Below, one piece after another: positions 33,029 through 41,338 of a stretch of DNA of 57,033 nucleotides. A program made the position numbers and the translations under genes. Origin of the DNA: Phycisphaerales bacterium (lineage in GTDB: Bacteria; Planctomycetota; Phycisphaerae; Phycisphaerales; UBA1924); the NCBI GenBank assembly GCA_020850415.1, contig JADZER010000035.1, positions 1-57,033 of the forward strand. The letters are read 5' to 3'. The notes beneath the pieces are model-generated. The model saw nothing but the letters and a program-made list of their open reading frames with translations. It had not been told where the DNA came from and did no database searches. How positions within the stretch are numbered: the stretch's first letter is position 1; each line of letters begins with the position of its first letter.

Positions 33029-35109
33029 CGCGACGCGCCGGCCAGACCGACCGCATCGACCTGCTCGCCCGGCTGACCGGCTGGGGCGTGGCGGCGATGC
33101 TCGTCTCCGTGCTGGTGCGGGTGGCCTGGCTCCAGCTTTCCCCGAGCCCCGATCTGGCGTCCTACGCGGTCGACCGCGTGGCGAGCAGGCCGGTCGAGGG
33201 CTACCGCGGGGAGATACTCGACCGTCGGGGCCGGCTGCTGTCCATGAGCCGGTTGGGGTACCGGGTGTTCATCGACCCCGAGCAGATCGATCGGGATCGG
33301 CTCGACGAGCTGATCACTTCCCTCGCGGCGGTGACCGGTGTCCCGGCCGAGGATGTCGGCGAACGGATCGTGCGGGCGGTCTCGCTCAACGATCAGCGGC
33401 GTCCGTTGCTCGGGCCGCCGGAGCCGGAGGCCCCGGGCTTCAGCGCGTCGATCCGTCGGTGGCTGGAGGGCGACGGGGGCTCGGCCGAGACGCTCCCGGT
33501 CTTGGCGGCGGTCGAGGGCGAGGCGGGCGCGGAGCCCATGCCGCTGATCCGCTACGCCGCGATCGACGGGGTATTGACCGAGGCGCAGGTGGCGGCGGTC
33601 CACGCGCTCGAGCTCCCTGGGGTGCATCTGGAGCGTCGGCCGGTGCGGGAGTATCCGGGGGGCGATCTGGTGGCCTCGCTGGTCGGCAAGGTCGGGTTCG
33701 AGAACACCGGGCTGATGGGGGCCGAGCTGACGCTGGACGGGAAGCTCGAGGCCTCGAACGGCCGGGCCCGGTATGTCCGCGACGCGTTCGGGCGTCCGCT
33801 GTGGATCGAGCACGGGCAGTGGACGCCGGCGGCCCACGGCAAGGCCCAGCGCCTTGCGATCGATCTGGAGCTCCAGCGGATCGCCCACGAGGAGCTGATC
33901 CGCGGGATGGAGGACGCCGACGCCGCCGGCGGGCGGATGGTGATGATGGACCCGCTGACCGGCGAGATCCTGGCGATGCTCGACCTGTACCGCGATGTCG
34001 GCGAGCTGGCCGAGTACCCGTGGGTGGACGCCAAGCCCGCGCCGGGCTCGCCCCCGGCGCGGGAGTACAACCCGTACTCCGGGGTGCGGTACCGCACGCT
34101 CGCCGCCGATCCCAAGCGCGAGACGCACCCGGCGCTGGGACGCAACCGGTGCGTGGAGGACATCTACGAGCCCGGCTCGACCTTCAAGCCGTTCGTGTGG
34201 TCGCTGATCACCGAGTCGGGGCTGGTGAAGCTCGATGAGGTCTTCGATACCGAGGGCGGGAGGTGGTCCAACAAGTACGGCCGGCACTTCGAGGATGTGA
34301 CCCGCCGCCCGGAGATGACCTGGACCGAGGTGCTGGTCAACTCCTCCAACATCGGCATGGTCAAGTGCAGCGAGCGGCTGGACCACGCCTCCCTCCGCAA
34401 CGGGCTCATCCGCTTCGGGTTCGGCGCCAAGCCCGGCATCGGGCTGCCCGGCGAGACCGGCGGCCTGATGACCTCGCAGAAGAACTGGACGCACTGGACG
34501 CAGGAATCGGTCGCCTACGGGCACGAGATCGCGGTGACGCCGGTGCAGATGGCCCGGGCGTTCTGCGCGTTCGCACGCAGCGGCCAGCTCGCGGGGACGA
34601 TCCCGACCGTCCGGCTGCTCGCGGCCGAGCCGGGCGTGGCCGAGCGGGACGCCATCGTCCGGGCGCTGCCCGCCGATGTGGCCACCCTCACCCGGCGCAC
34701 CATCCGCGCCGTCGCGGAAAAGGTCGAGCTGAACATGGCCGCCGACAAGCTGCACCCCGAGTCGGGCTGGCGGTACCAGATGTTCGGCAAGTCGGGGACG
34801 GCCGAGATCCCGCTGAGCATGGCGCCCGAGGGCAAGCGCCGGCCCAGGGGCTCGCCGTCCAAGTACTTCGACGGCCAGTACAACTCGAGCTTCGTCGCCG
34901 GGGCGCCGCTGGAGAACCCGCGCCTGCTGGTCGTCGTGGTGATCGACGACCCGGGCCCCGAGCTGATCCGCATCCGCCACCACTACGGGTCGTGGGTCGC
35001 GGGCCCGGTCGCCCGCCGCGTGCTCGAGCGCTCCCTGACCTACCTCGGCGTGCAGCCCGATGTGGCCCCCGCGGCGACTGAGGACGCCACCCGCAGCGCG
35101 GGCCGATAA
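33025..35109 (+). CDS. ftsI: Penicillin-binding protein, FtsI/class B transpeptidase
   Basis: Septal peptidoglycan transpeptidase. The 694-residue protein has a short cytoplasmic N-terminus, one membrane helix (about 17-38), the class B dimerisation domain (YRGEILDRRGRLL) and the transpeptidase domain with active-site Ser385 in STFK, SSN and Lys589 in KSGTAE. An insertion of about 60 residues rich in Glu and Pro (about 130-180) lies in the dimerisation domain. Presence of intact catalytic motifs argues that this organism makes crosslinked peptidoglycan. The family's next genes (murE, murF, mraY, ftsW) do not follow. Confidence 0.92.
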   Translation: MTRRAGQTDRIDLLARLTGWGVAAMLVSVLVRVAWLQLSPSPDLASYAVDRVASRPVEGYRGEILDRRGRLLSMSRLGYRVFIDPEQIDRDRLDELITSLAAVTGVPAEDVGERIVRAVSLNDQRRPLLGPPEPEAPGFSASIRRWLEGDGGSAETLPVLAAVEGEAGAEPMPLIRYAAIDGVLTEAQVAAVHALELPGVHLERRPVREYPGGDLVASLVGKVGFENTGLMGAELTLDGKLEASNGRARYVRDAFGRPLWIEHGQWTPAAHGKAQRLAIDLELQRIAHEELIRGMEDADAAGGRMVMMDPLTGEILAMLDLYRDVGELAEYPWVDAKPAPGSPPAREYNPYSGVRYRTLAADPKRETHPALGRNRCVEDIYEPGSTFKPFVWSLITESGLVKLDEVFDTEGGRWSNKYGRHFEDVTRRPEMTWTEVLVNSSNIGMVKCSERLDHASLRNGLIRFGFGAKPGIGLPGETGGLMTSQKNWTHWTQESVAYGHEIAVTPVQMARAFCAFARSGQLAGTIPTVRLLAAEPGVAERDAIVRALPADVATLTRRTIRAVAEKVELNMAADKLHPESGWRYQMFGKSGTAEIPLSMAPEGKRRPRGSPSKYFDGQYNSSFVAGAPLENPRLLVVVVIDDPGPELIRIRHHYGSWVAGPVARRVLERSLTYLGVQPDVAPAATEDATRSAGR

Positions 35110-35171
35110 GCTGGGCAAGAGGCCGAGAACGCGGGGATGCGGGCACGCCGGGCCTTCCTTGGTCACGGGCC

Positions 35172-35200
35172 TTGTTCTGTATTACGGTTGCGGATATCCT
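35172..35200 (+). promoter_or_regulatory. Promoter of the CBM48-like exported protein gene
   Basis: TTGTTC (35172-35177) and TATCCT (35195-35200) are 17 bases apart, in the A/T-richest part of this gap. The implied leader is about 60 bases and ends with GAGGAGAG before ATG 35270. Confidence 0.6.
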
Positions 35201-35269
35201 CAGGCGACTGGAGCCCGCGGGGAGACCCGCCGGCAGAGAGACAACCACAGGATCCGAGGAGAGACCCAG

Positions 35270-35956
35270 ATGAAGCTTTCCCTCATTGCCGGTGCGGCCT
35301 TGGCCGTTGCGGCGTCCGGCGCGATCGCCCAGCCCTACTTCGTGCGAGGCGATTTCAACGGGTGGAGCAACAACGCCGACCCGATGGTGCAGACCGGCCC
35401 GAACAAGTGGGAGTACACCGTCACCGGCATGAACCCCGGCCAGGCGTACGAGTTCAAGGCGACCGTCGACGACTGGTCCACCAACGCCCCCGGCAGCAAC
35501 GCCAAGTACACCGCCGACAGCAACGGCGAGCTGCATGTGTTCCTCTACGACACCACCACCCACGGCGACGGCTGGAACCCCGAGGGCAAGTGGCGCCTCG
35601 GATACACCGACAACGGCTCGCACGACTGGGAGCTCATGGGCGATATGAACGGCTGGGGCGGCGGCAGCCAGTGGTACCTCACCGACATGGGCGCCGGGAT
35701 GCACTCGGGCACCTTCGCCCTCGCGGCCGGCACCTACCAGTGGAAGCTCCGCAGCCAGGGCAGCTGGGACTTCTCCCTCGGCGATGACTTCGGCAACTCG
35801 GCCGCCAACAACGAGCTGGTGCTCGCCGCCGACGCGCTCGTCCGCTTCGACCTCGACATGGAGGGCGGGCGCTGGGCGACCACCATCGTGCCGGCCCCCG
35901 CGTCGGTCGCGCTGCTGGGCCTGGGCGGCCTGATGGCCACCCGCCGCCGGCGCTGA
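35270..35956 (+). CDS. Exosortase-substrate protein with two glycan-binding (CBM48/E-set-like) repeats
   Basis: A 228-residue exported protein: signal peptide MKLSLIAGAALAVAASGAIA, two Ig-like repeats each starting with a G-D-F/M-N-G-W motif (YFVRGDFNGWS near residue 23 and WELMGDMNGWGG near 123), and a C-terminal sorting tag VPAPASVALLGLGGLMATRRRR-type (21 residues; hydrophobic helix then four Arg). The NGW repeats resemble CBM48/pullulanase N-terminal domains that bind alpha-glucans. The tag is like PEP-CTERM but with PAP in place of PEP. The exosortase at 50827-52635 is the obvious processing enzyme. It has its own promoter and terminator. Confidence 0.85.
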   Translation: MKLSLIAGAALAVAASGAIAQPYFVRGDFNGWSNNADPMVQTGPNKWEYTVTGMNPGQAYEFKATVDDWSTNAPGSNAKYTADSNGELHVFLYDTTTHGDGWNPEGKWRLGYTDNGSHDWELMGDMNGWGGGSQWYLTDMGAGMHSGTFALAAGTYQWKLRSQGSWDFSLGDDFGNSAANNELVLAADALVRFDLDMEGGRWATTIVPAPASVALLGLGGLMATRRRR

Positions 35957-35997
35957 CCCGCCTGCGGGCCTGAGAACGCTCTGATCTCGCGCCCCGT

Positions 35998-36020
35998 CGC
36001 CCCGTGCGGCGGGGCGTTCT
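35998..36020 (+). terminator. Intrinsic terminator after the CBM48-like gene
   Basis: CGCCCCG (35998-36004) pairs with CGGGGCG (36010-36016) around a 5-base loop and is followed by TTCT. It lies 42 bases after the stop codon and just before the next gene's promoter. Confidence 0.65.
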
Positions 36021-36034
36021 CGTTGCGCGGACGC

Positions 36035-36040
36035 TATCGT
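36035..36040 (+). promoter_or_regulatory. Candidate -10 box of the threonine-dehydratase-like gene
   Basis: GCTATCGT (TATCGT at 36035-36040) ends eight bases before ATG 36049. The intervening CCCGGGCC has no ribosome-binding character. Confidence 0.4.
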
Positions 36041-36048
36041 CCCGGGCC

Positions 36049-37074
36049 ATGGCACACACCGAAGGCGTTCCGCCCGATCTCTCGCTCGCAGACGCCGTGA
36101 CGATCGGCGATGTCCGCGCCGCCGCGGCCCGGCTCGCGGGAGTCGCGAGACGCACGCCCGTGATGACCTCGCGGAGCCTGGACGGGGCCGTCGGGGCCAG
36201 CGTGTTCGTCAAGTGCGAGAACCTCCAGCGGGTCGGGGCGTTCAAGTTCCGCGGCGCGTACAACGCCCTCTCGCGCCTCGACCCCGACGCACGGCGCCGG
36301 GGGGTGCTGACCTACTCGAGCGGCAACCACGCCCAGGCCGTCGCCCTCGCCGCCTCGCTGCTGGGGATCCCCGCGGTCATCGTCATGCCCGACAACGCGC
36401 CGAGGGTCAAGCTCGCCGCGACGCGGGCCTACCTGGCCGGCGCCCCGGCGGGCAGCGAGGTGGTGCTCTACGACCCCGCGGCGACGGTCCGGGAGGAGCT
36501 GGGCGGGGGCCTCGCCGCTGCGAGGGGTTTGGAGGTCGTGCCGCCGTACGACCACCCCGCGGTCATCGCGGGCCAGGGCACCGCGGCGCTGGAGCTGTTC
36601 GAGGAAGTGGGGGAGCTCGACGCGCTGTTCGTCTGCTGCGGCGGGGGCGGGCTGCTCTCGGGCTGCGCGGTGGCGGCCAAGGCCGTGTGCCCGGCGTGCC
36701 GCGTGATCGGCGTGGAGCCCGAGCTGGCGGACGACGCGACGCGGAGCTTCCGGGACGGCGTGCTCCGGACGGCGCGCAACCCGCCGACGATCGCCGACGG
36801 GGCCCGGACCCCGTACCTCGGGCGCTACACCTTCGCGATCGTGCGCACGCTGGTGGACGGCATGATGACCGTCAGCGAGCGCGAGATCGTCGGGGCGATG
36901 GGTCTGCTGATGGAGCGGCTTCGTCTGGTGGTCGAACCGACCGGCGCCCTGGCGACCGCCGGGGCCATCCGGGCGGCGCGCGAGGGCTCGCTCCGGGCGT
37001 CGCGCGTGGGGGTGGTCATCAGCGGCGGGAATGTGGACCTGGCGGAGCTCTCCGGCCTGCTGCGCGGGGCGTGA
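36049..37074 (+). CDS. PLP-dependent threonine/serine dehydratase or racemase
   Basis: A 341-residue fold-type II PLP enzyme. The Schiff-base Lys is in GAFKFRGAYNAL, SSGNHAQAVALAA binds the substrate carboxylate, and the phosphate-binding Gly-rich loop is CGGGGLLSG. Overall length and the absence of a C-terminal ACT domain fit catabolic threonine dehydratase or serine racemase rather than biosynthetic IlvA. Final SGGNVDL is also typical. Which of dehydratase, racemase or 3-hydroxyaspartate dehydratase it is cannot be decided from sequence alone. The gene is monocistronic. Confidence 0.88.
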   Translation: MAHTEGVPPDLSLADAVTIGDVRAAAARLAGVARRTPVMTSRSLDGAVGASVFVKCENLQRVGAFKFRGAYNALSRLDPDARRRGVLTYSSGNHAQAVALAASLLGIPAVIVMPDNAPRVKLAATRAYLAGAPAGSEVVLYDPAATVREELGGGLAAARGLEVVPPYDHPAVIAGQGTAALELFEEVGELDALFVCCGGGGLLSGCAVAAKAVCPACRVIGVEPELADDATRSFRDGVLRTARNPPTIADGARTPYLGRYTFAIVRTLVDGMMTVSEREIVGAMGLLMERLRLVVEPTGALATAGAIRAAREGSLRASRVGVVISGGNVDLAELSGLLRGA

Positions 37075-37098
37075 CCAGCGCGGCCCGGCGCAAAGAGA

Positions 37099-37124
37099 AC
37101 GGCCCGCTCTTGCGAGCGGGCCGT
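37099..37124 (-). terminator. Terminator between convergent genes
   Basis: ACGGCCCGCTC (37099-37109) and GAGCGGGCCGT (37114-37124) form a perfect 11-bp stem with a 4-base loop. On the minus strand it is followed by TTCTCTTTG, so it best serves the gene ending at 37154, but the stem may also stop plus-strand transcription. Confidence 0.8.
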
Positions 37125-37153
37125 CGGAGTTGCGATCTCAAGCGCGTCGCGGA

Positions 37154-37831
37154 TTAGCGGCGGCGGCGGGCGGCCAGGGCGCCCAGGCCCAGCAGCGCGA
37201 GGCTGCCCGGGGCGGGGACGATCTGGTTGATCCCGGGGGTGCCGCCCTCGACCGAGCCGTCGGCCAGGAAGGCGGTGTCGAAGAGGATGAACACCGCGCC
37301 GCCGGACATGTCGGTGCGGGCGAAGCCGGCGGGCAGGAAGCCCGCGTCGGGGCCGACGGTGAGGTTGGGGGTGATGGCGGTGCCGGCGCGGTTGGCGGTG
37401 TCGCCAGCGCCGCCGTCGGTCACGAAGACCGAGTCGATGACATTGCTCGCCCCGTCGGTGAGGATGGCGGTGTACGAGCTGTTCTCGACGGAGTTGTCAT
37501 TCCAGGTCTGGTTGAAGCTGAAGGGGGGGTTGGGGAAGCCGGCCTGGGCGAGGCCGTTGCCGATCACGAAGACCTCGTCGGGGTTCAGGACGCCGCCGAG
37601 GAACACATGGGGCGAGCCGCCGTCGGCGCCGCCGAAGCTGCCGCCCGCGTCCGAATCCCAGAGCTCGAGCTTCCAGCCGGTGGTATCGATCGCAACGGCG
37701 CCCGTGTTGGCGATCTCGACATACTCCCAGTCGGTGCCCGAGGTGCTGCCGAGGATCTCGCTGATCACGACATCGGCGTTCGCCATCGCGGCGAGGCCGG
37801 CGACAGCCACAAGGCCAGTCAGAGTGCGCAT
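37154..37831 (-). CDS. Exosortase-substrate protein with lamin-tail domain
   Basis: A 225-residue exported protein. A signal peptide (MRTLTGLVAVAGLAAMANA) precedes a lamin-tail-type (LTD) Ig fold (DVVISEILGSTSGTDWEYVEIANTG, DTTGWKLELWDSD, PDEVFVIGN). The C-terminus is VPAPGSLALLGLGALAARRR-like, the same sorting tag as on the 35270 protein. LTD domains occur in many surface proteins and often bind proteins or tether domains. ATG 37831 is preceded by GGAGA. A second client for the exosortase in this window. Confidence 0.85.
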   Translation of the reverse strand: MRTLTGLVAVAGLAAMANADVVISEILGSTSGTDWEYVEIANTGAVAIDTTGWKLELWDSDAGGSFGGADGGSPHVFLGGVLNPDEVFVIGNGLAQAGFPNPPFSFNQTWNDNSVENSSYTAILTDGASNVIDSVFVTDGGAGDTANRAGTAITPNLTVGPDAGFLPAGFARTDMSGGAVFILFDTAFLADGSVEGGTPGINQIVPAPGSLALLGLGALAARRRR

Positions 37832-38029
37832 GCTGTGTCTCCTGTCTCTCTCTGTTCGGGGTTCTCTCGTACGCTCCTTCGAGGCGGCTTTCGCCGTCGG
37901 GGAGCATTGTGGCGTCCCGGCGTCGATCTGTCCAGTCGGTCGGCTCCGGAAAGCGCAAAGACAGCGCAAGGCTCTTCCGGGACAGCCGCGCTGAGGCCGG
38001 GGGAGCGTTCCGGGGCTCGCCCGGCCGGC

Positions 38030-39730
38030 TTACCTGATGAAAATCGCCCAGATTACCACGAGCACCGGGAGCAGCAGGGCCACCGACCGGAGCACATAGC
38101 CGAAGAACGAGGGCATGCGGAGCCCCCCGGCCTCGGCGATCGCCCGGACCATGAAGTTCGGCCCGTTCCCGATGTAGGTCATTGCCCCGAAGAACACCGC
38201 CCCGAGGCTGACCGCCATCAGCTCGTGCTGCCCCAGCCGGTTCGACAGGAAGACCTGGACAGTGTCGGCGTTGATCGGCTGCTCGCCGAAGGCGACCTGG
38301 AGGAAGTTGAGGTAGGTGGGGGCGTTGTCGAGGACCGCTGAGAGGGCGCCCGTGCCGAAGTAGAACGCCGTGGGCGTGTTCAGGCCCAGCGAGTGTCCAT
38401 GGGCCGAGAGGAAGCCCAGGGCCGGGGCCATGGTGGCGAAGATCCCGACGAACAGCAGGCCGACCTCCCTGACCGGGCCGAAGCTGAAGTCGTTGGCCTT
38501 GAGGATCTCGCGGCTGGCGACGAAGTAGGCGGTGATCGCGACGGCGATCTGGAAGGTCGGCCCGATGGGCAGGCCCTCGACGCCGGCGAACTTCTTGAGC
38601 ATGGGGTCGATGAACACGCCCGCGATGATGAGCGCCAGGGCGATCATGCCCGAGGTGCCGCGGAGGCGGATGCTGGTCTTCTCGGCCGGGGCGTTCTCGT
38701 CGGCGCCCTCCGGCGCCCGGAACGGGTGCTTCTTGGCGATGATCGTGTCGATGACGAAGAACATCGCCAGCAGCATGCCGATGCACGCCGCCCACATGGG
38801 CCAGAGGTGGATGATCGTCCACTGGAACGGGACGCCCTTCAGGTAGCCCAGGTAGAGGGGCGGGTCGCCGATGGGGGTGAGCGAGCCGCCGCAGTTGGAC
38901 ACGATGAAGATGAACAGGACGATGTGGATGGGCTTGAGCCGGCCCTTGTTGATCCGCATGAACGGCCGGATCAGCAGGACCGACGCGCCGGTGGTGCCGG
39001 TGATATTGGCGAGCACCGCGCCGACGGCGAGCAGGCCGGTATTGAGCACCGGGCCTCCGCGCCCCTTGACATCCACGAGCACCCCGCCCGAGGCGACATA
39101 CAGCCCGCCGATGAGGGCGATGAACGAGTAGTACTCCAGCCCGGTGTGGAGCATGGTGTACGAGCCGTAGCTCTGCCCGTGCAGGTAGCCGGACTGCCCG
39201 AAGGCAAGGAAGTAGTACGCGATGATCATCCCCCCGAGGAGGAAGGCGAAGTCGGGGTAGTGGGCGTGCCAGAAACGCTCGTTGATGAACGGCATCACCG
39301 CGATCGAGAGCAGCAGCAGCGCGAAGGGGATCACCAGCCACAGGGGGACGGTCGGCGAGGGGCCGTGGGCGTCGTGGCTCTCCTCCGCGCCGGCGCCCTG
39401 GGCTTGGGTGGCCCCGGCGTGCGCCGGATCGGCCTGCCCGTGGTCCTCGGGTATCGGTTGCGCCGGGAGCGCTCCGCCCTCGTCGCCCGCATCGGCCAGC
39501 GTCACCGGGTCGCCGAGCGGCTCATTGGCGAACCCGGAGCCGAGGGATCCCTCCCCAGGGGCGCCGTGCTCGCCATCCCCGTGCGGGGCCTCGACGGTCT
39601 GCGCCCCGTGCCCGGTGTAGCTCGCCGGGGCGACGAAGCTCAGCACCGCGCCCAGCACGAGGCCGACGATCAGCGTCAGCACCCAGCACTTGGGGCCGTG
39701 GAATCCGTGGTGGCCGTGGTCGCCGCTCAT
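38030..39730 (-). CDS. Sodium/proton antiporter, NhaD/ArsB-like (IT superfamily)
   Basis: A 566-residue integral membrane protein with an unusual N-terminal part: one helix (about 17-35), then a His/Glu/Gly/Ala-rich soluble stretch of about 85 residues, then about 11 helices. Conserved family patches include GAVLANITGTTGASVLLIRP, SNCGGSLTPIGDPPLYLGYL and TGALSAVLDNAPTYLNF, matching the two re-entrant motif regions of NhaD-type Na+/H+ antiporters. It presumably exports Na+ against H+ entry. The start is supported by GGAG on the minus strand. It stands alone between a PEP-type gene and vanZ. Confidence 0.85.
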   Translation of the reverse strand: MSGDHGHHGFHGPKCWVLTLIVGLVLGAVLSFVAPASYTGHGAQTVEAPHGDGEHGAPGEGSLGSGFANEPLGDPVTLADAGDEGGALPAQPIPEDHGQADPAHAGATQAQGAGAEESHDAHGPSPTVPLWLVIPFALLLLSIAVMPFINERFWHAHYPDFAFLLGGMIIAYYFLAFGQSGYLHGQSYGSYTMLHTGLEYYSFIALIGGLYVASGGVLVDVKGRGGPVLNTGLLAVGAVLANITGTTGASVLLIRPFMRINKGRLKPIHIVLFIFIVSNCGGSLTPIGDPPLYLGYLKGVPFQWTIIHLWPMWAACIGMLLAMFFVIDTIIAKKHPFRAPEGADENAPAEKTSIRLRGTSGMIALALIIAGVFIDPMLKKFAGVEGLPIGPTFQIAVAITAYFVASREILKANDFSFGPVREVGLLFVGIFATMAPALGFLSAHGHSLGLNTPTAFYFGTGALSAVLDNAPTYLNFLQVAFGEQPINADTVQVFLSNRLGQHELMAVSLGAVFFGAMTYIGNGPNFMVRAIAEAGGLRMPSFFGYVLRSVALLLPVLVVIWAIFIR

Positions 39731-39886
39731 GCTCTGTTCTCCGCGAGTTGCCTTCTGCGGGGCTGGGGTAACGGTAGTGCCCCCGCGAGTATCGGCTGGG
39801 CACACCGGGGTGGGTCAGGTCGGTGTGGTGATCGGGCCCAGCATTTAGACAAAGCCCTGGGGCCCGGGGGCGCGACTGGTCGGCTG

Positions 39887-40315
39887 TTATCGGTCCGAAG
39901 GGTCCCCGGACCGCATCCGGGACCAGCCGAGCAGCACGATGGCCGCCAGAACGATGCCCGCCCAGTTGGCCGCGAGGTCGGAGGCGTCGACCGACCTGCG
40001 GACAAACGGGAGGGCCTGGCTCACCTCGTCGATGGCGGAGTAGCCCAGGGCGATGAGCGCCGAGATCGAGATGTTGCGTCGTGAGAGCGGCCGGCCGCAG
40101 AAGCCCGCGAGCGTCAACAGCACGGCCCAGCACCCGAACGCCCCGGCGTGCACCACCAGGTCGAGTCGGGAGAACGAGGGGGCCTGGATCACGAGCTCCG
40201 GCCAGTGCGTCGCGGTGACGAGGACCAGGGCGTAGAGCGCGAAGGCAACCCGGGCCCGGCGGGTACGGGGTGGGCGGCGATCGGGCGGGGCGCTGGGTTG
40301 ACGGGGAGGGATCAT
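39887..40315 (-). CDS. VanZ-like membrane protein
   Basis: A 142-residue protein with four predicted membrane helices. It has the VanZ family pattern: VVHAGAFGCWAVLLTL in the second helix, a GYSAIDEVSQALP segment, and DASDLAANWAGIVL near the last helix. VanZ-like proteins are common at the ends of exosortase and exopolysaccharide clusters and have no proven reaction. It is transcribed after parA with a gap of nine bases, so it is probably the last gene of the cluster. The next 156 bases toward the antiporter hold no gene. Confidence 0.8.
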   Translation of the reverse strand: MIPPRQPSAPPDRRPPRTRRARVAFALYALVLVTATHWPELVIQAPSFSRLDLVVHAGAFGCWAVLLTLAGFCGRPLSRRNISISALIALGYSAIDEVSQALPFVRRSVDASDLAANWAGIVLAAIVLLGWSRMRSGDPSDR

Positions 40316-40324
40316 GCCCGGGCG

Positions 40325-41248
40325 CTACTCCGCCGACTCGACGGGCGTCGGCTGCTGCGGGCGGACATGAACCTGCGGCGGGGGTGCTGTCGTCTCGCGC
40401 GCGGGCGGGGCGGCTTTCGGCGGCGTGGCGCCGGGCGGCTGCCCGAAGACCGCGTCGGCCAGCTCGCGGTAGTCCTGGGCGCCCGGGGCGTCCGGGGCAT
40501 ACGCGAAGATGCTCTGCCCGAAGCTCGGGCTCTCGGCGAGCTTGATGTTCCGGCGGATGTGCGGGCGGAACACGCGGGCGCCCTCCCAGGGCGTGCCCGA
40601 CCCGGCCTGCGAGGCGAAGAAGTCATCCAGATCGGCCACGACCTCCTGCGTGTGGTGGGTCTGGGCGTCGTGCATGCATAGCACCACGCCCCTGACCCGC
40701 AGGGCCGGGTTGAGCGAGGCGGTCATCAGACGAACCGTCTCGAGCAGCTTGCTCACCCCCTGCAGGGCGAGGAAGTGGGCCTGCATCGGGATGAGCACCT
40801 CGTGCGCGGCAGCGAGGGCGTTGACCGTCAGCAGGCCCAGCGAGGGCGGGCAGTCGATCATCACCAGATCGAACTCGTGGCCGAGCCTGTGGAGGATGCC
40901 CGCGAGCCGGTGGTGCCGCCGGGCCTCGGACGCGAGCTCGGTCTCGGCGCCGGCCAGGTCGGTCTCGGCCGGGAGCAGGCTGAGGCGCTCGCCGACCGGG
41001 CGGATGGCGTCGCCGGGTCGGGCGGATGGGTCCAGCAGGAGGCTGTACACCGAGAGCTCGACGCTGTCGGGATCGACGCCGAGGTGGAGGGTGGCGTGGG
41101 CCTGCGGGTCGACATCGACCAGCAGCACGCGCAGGCCCCGTTCGGCCGCGGCGGCGGCGAGGTTGACGGCCGTCGTGGTCTTCCCCACGCCGCCCTTCTG
41201 GTTCATGAGGGCGATGATCCGCGGCGGGTTGTGCGCTCCGGCCTCCAT
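40325..41248 (-). CDS. ParA family ATPase (Soj-like), without a ParB neighbour
   Basis: A 307-residue deviant-Walker ATPase: KGGVGKTTTAVNLA at about residues 18-31, Walker A' region VLLVDVDPQAHATLHLG, and Walker B LVMIDCPPSLGLLTVNAL. The C-terminal 45 residues are a Pro/Ala-rich tail ending VESAE. Soj/ParA proteins position chromosomes, plasmids or large surface complexes. No parB or parS-like repeat is seen, and the genes on both sides belong to the polysaccharide/exosortase cluster, so it could place that machinery, as ParA-type proteins do for other cargo. It has its own TATACT box. Confidence 0.88.
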   Translation of the reverse strand: MEAGAHNPPRIIALMNQKGGVGKTTTAVNLAAAAAERGLRVLLVDVDPQAHATLHLGVDPDSVELSVYSLLLDPSARPGDAIRPVGERLSLLPAETDLAGAETELASEARRHHRLAGILHRLGHEFDLVMIDCPPSLGLLTVNALAAAHEVLIPMQAHFLALQGVSKLLETVRLMTASLNPALRVRGVVLCMHDAQTHHTQEVVADLDDFFASQAGSGTPWEGARVFRPHIRRNIKLAESPSFGQSIFAYAPDAPGAQDYRELADAVFGQPPGATPPKAAPPARETTAPPPQVHVRPQQPTPVESAE

Positions 41249-41256
41249 GCGGGGTC

Positions 41257-41262
41257 AGTATA
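41257..41262 (-). promoter_or_regulatory. Candidate -10 box of parA (near-leaderless)
   Basis: On the minus strand TATACT (41262-41257) ends eight bases before the parA ATG, with GACCCCGC between and no ribosome binding site. Confidence 0.5.
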
Positions 41263-41338
41263 CGGGGAGGCAGGGCCGAGCAGCGCCCGGCGGGTCCGGG
41301 GCTTTGGCGGCGGGACGCCGCACCTTCGGGGCGAGGGG

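Noticed and set aside
30022..35166. Open frame of about 1700 codons antisense to the division cluster
   Set aside because: Same codon-bias artefact; it covers rsmH to ftsI, all of which have clear motifs on the plus strand.
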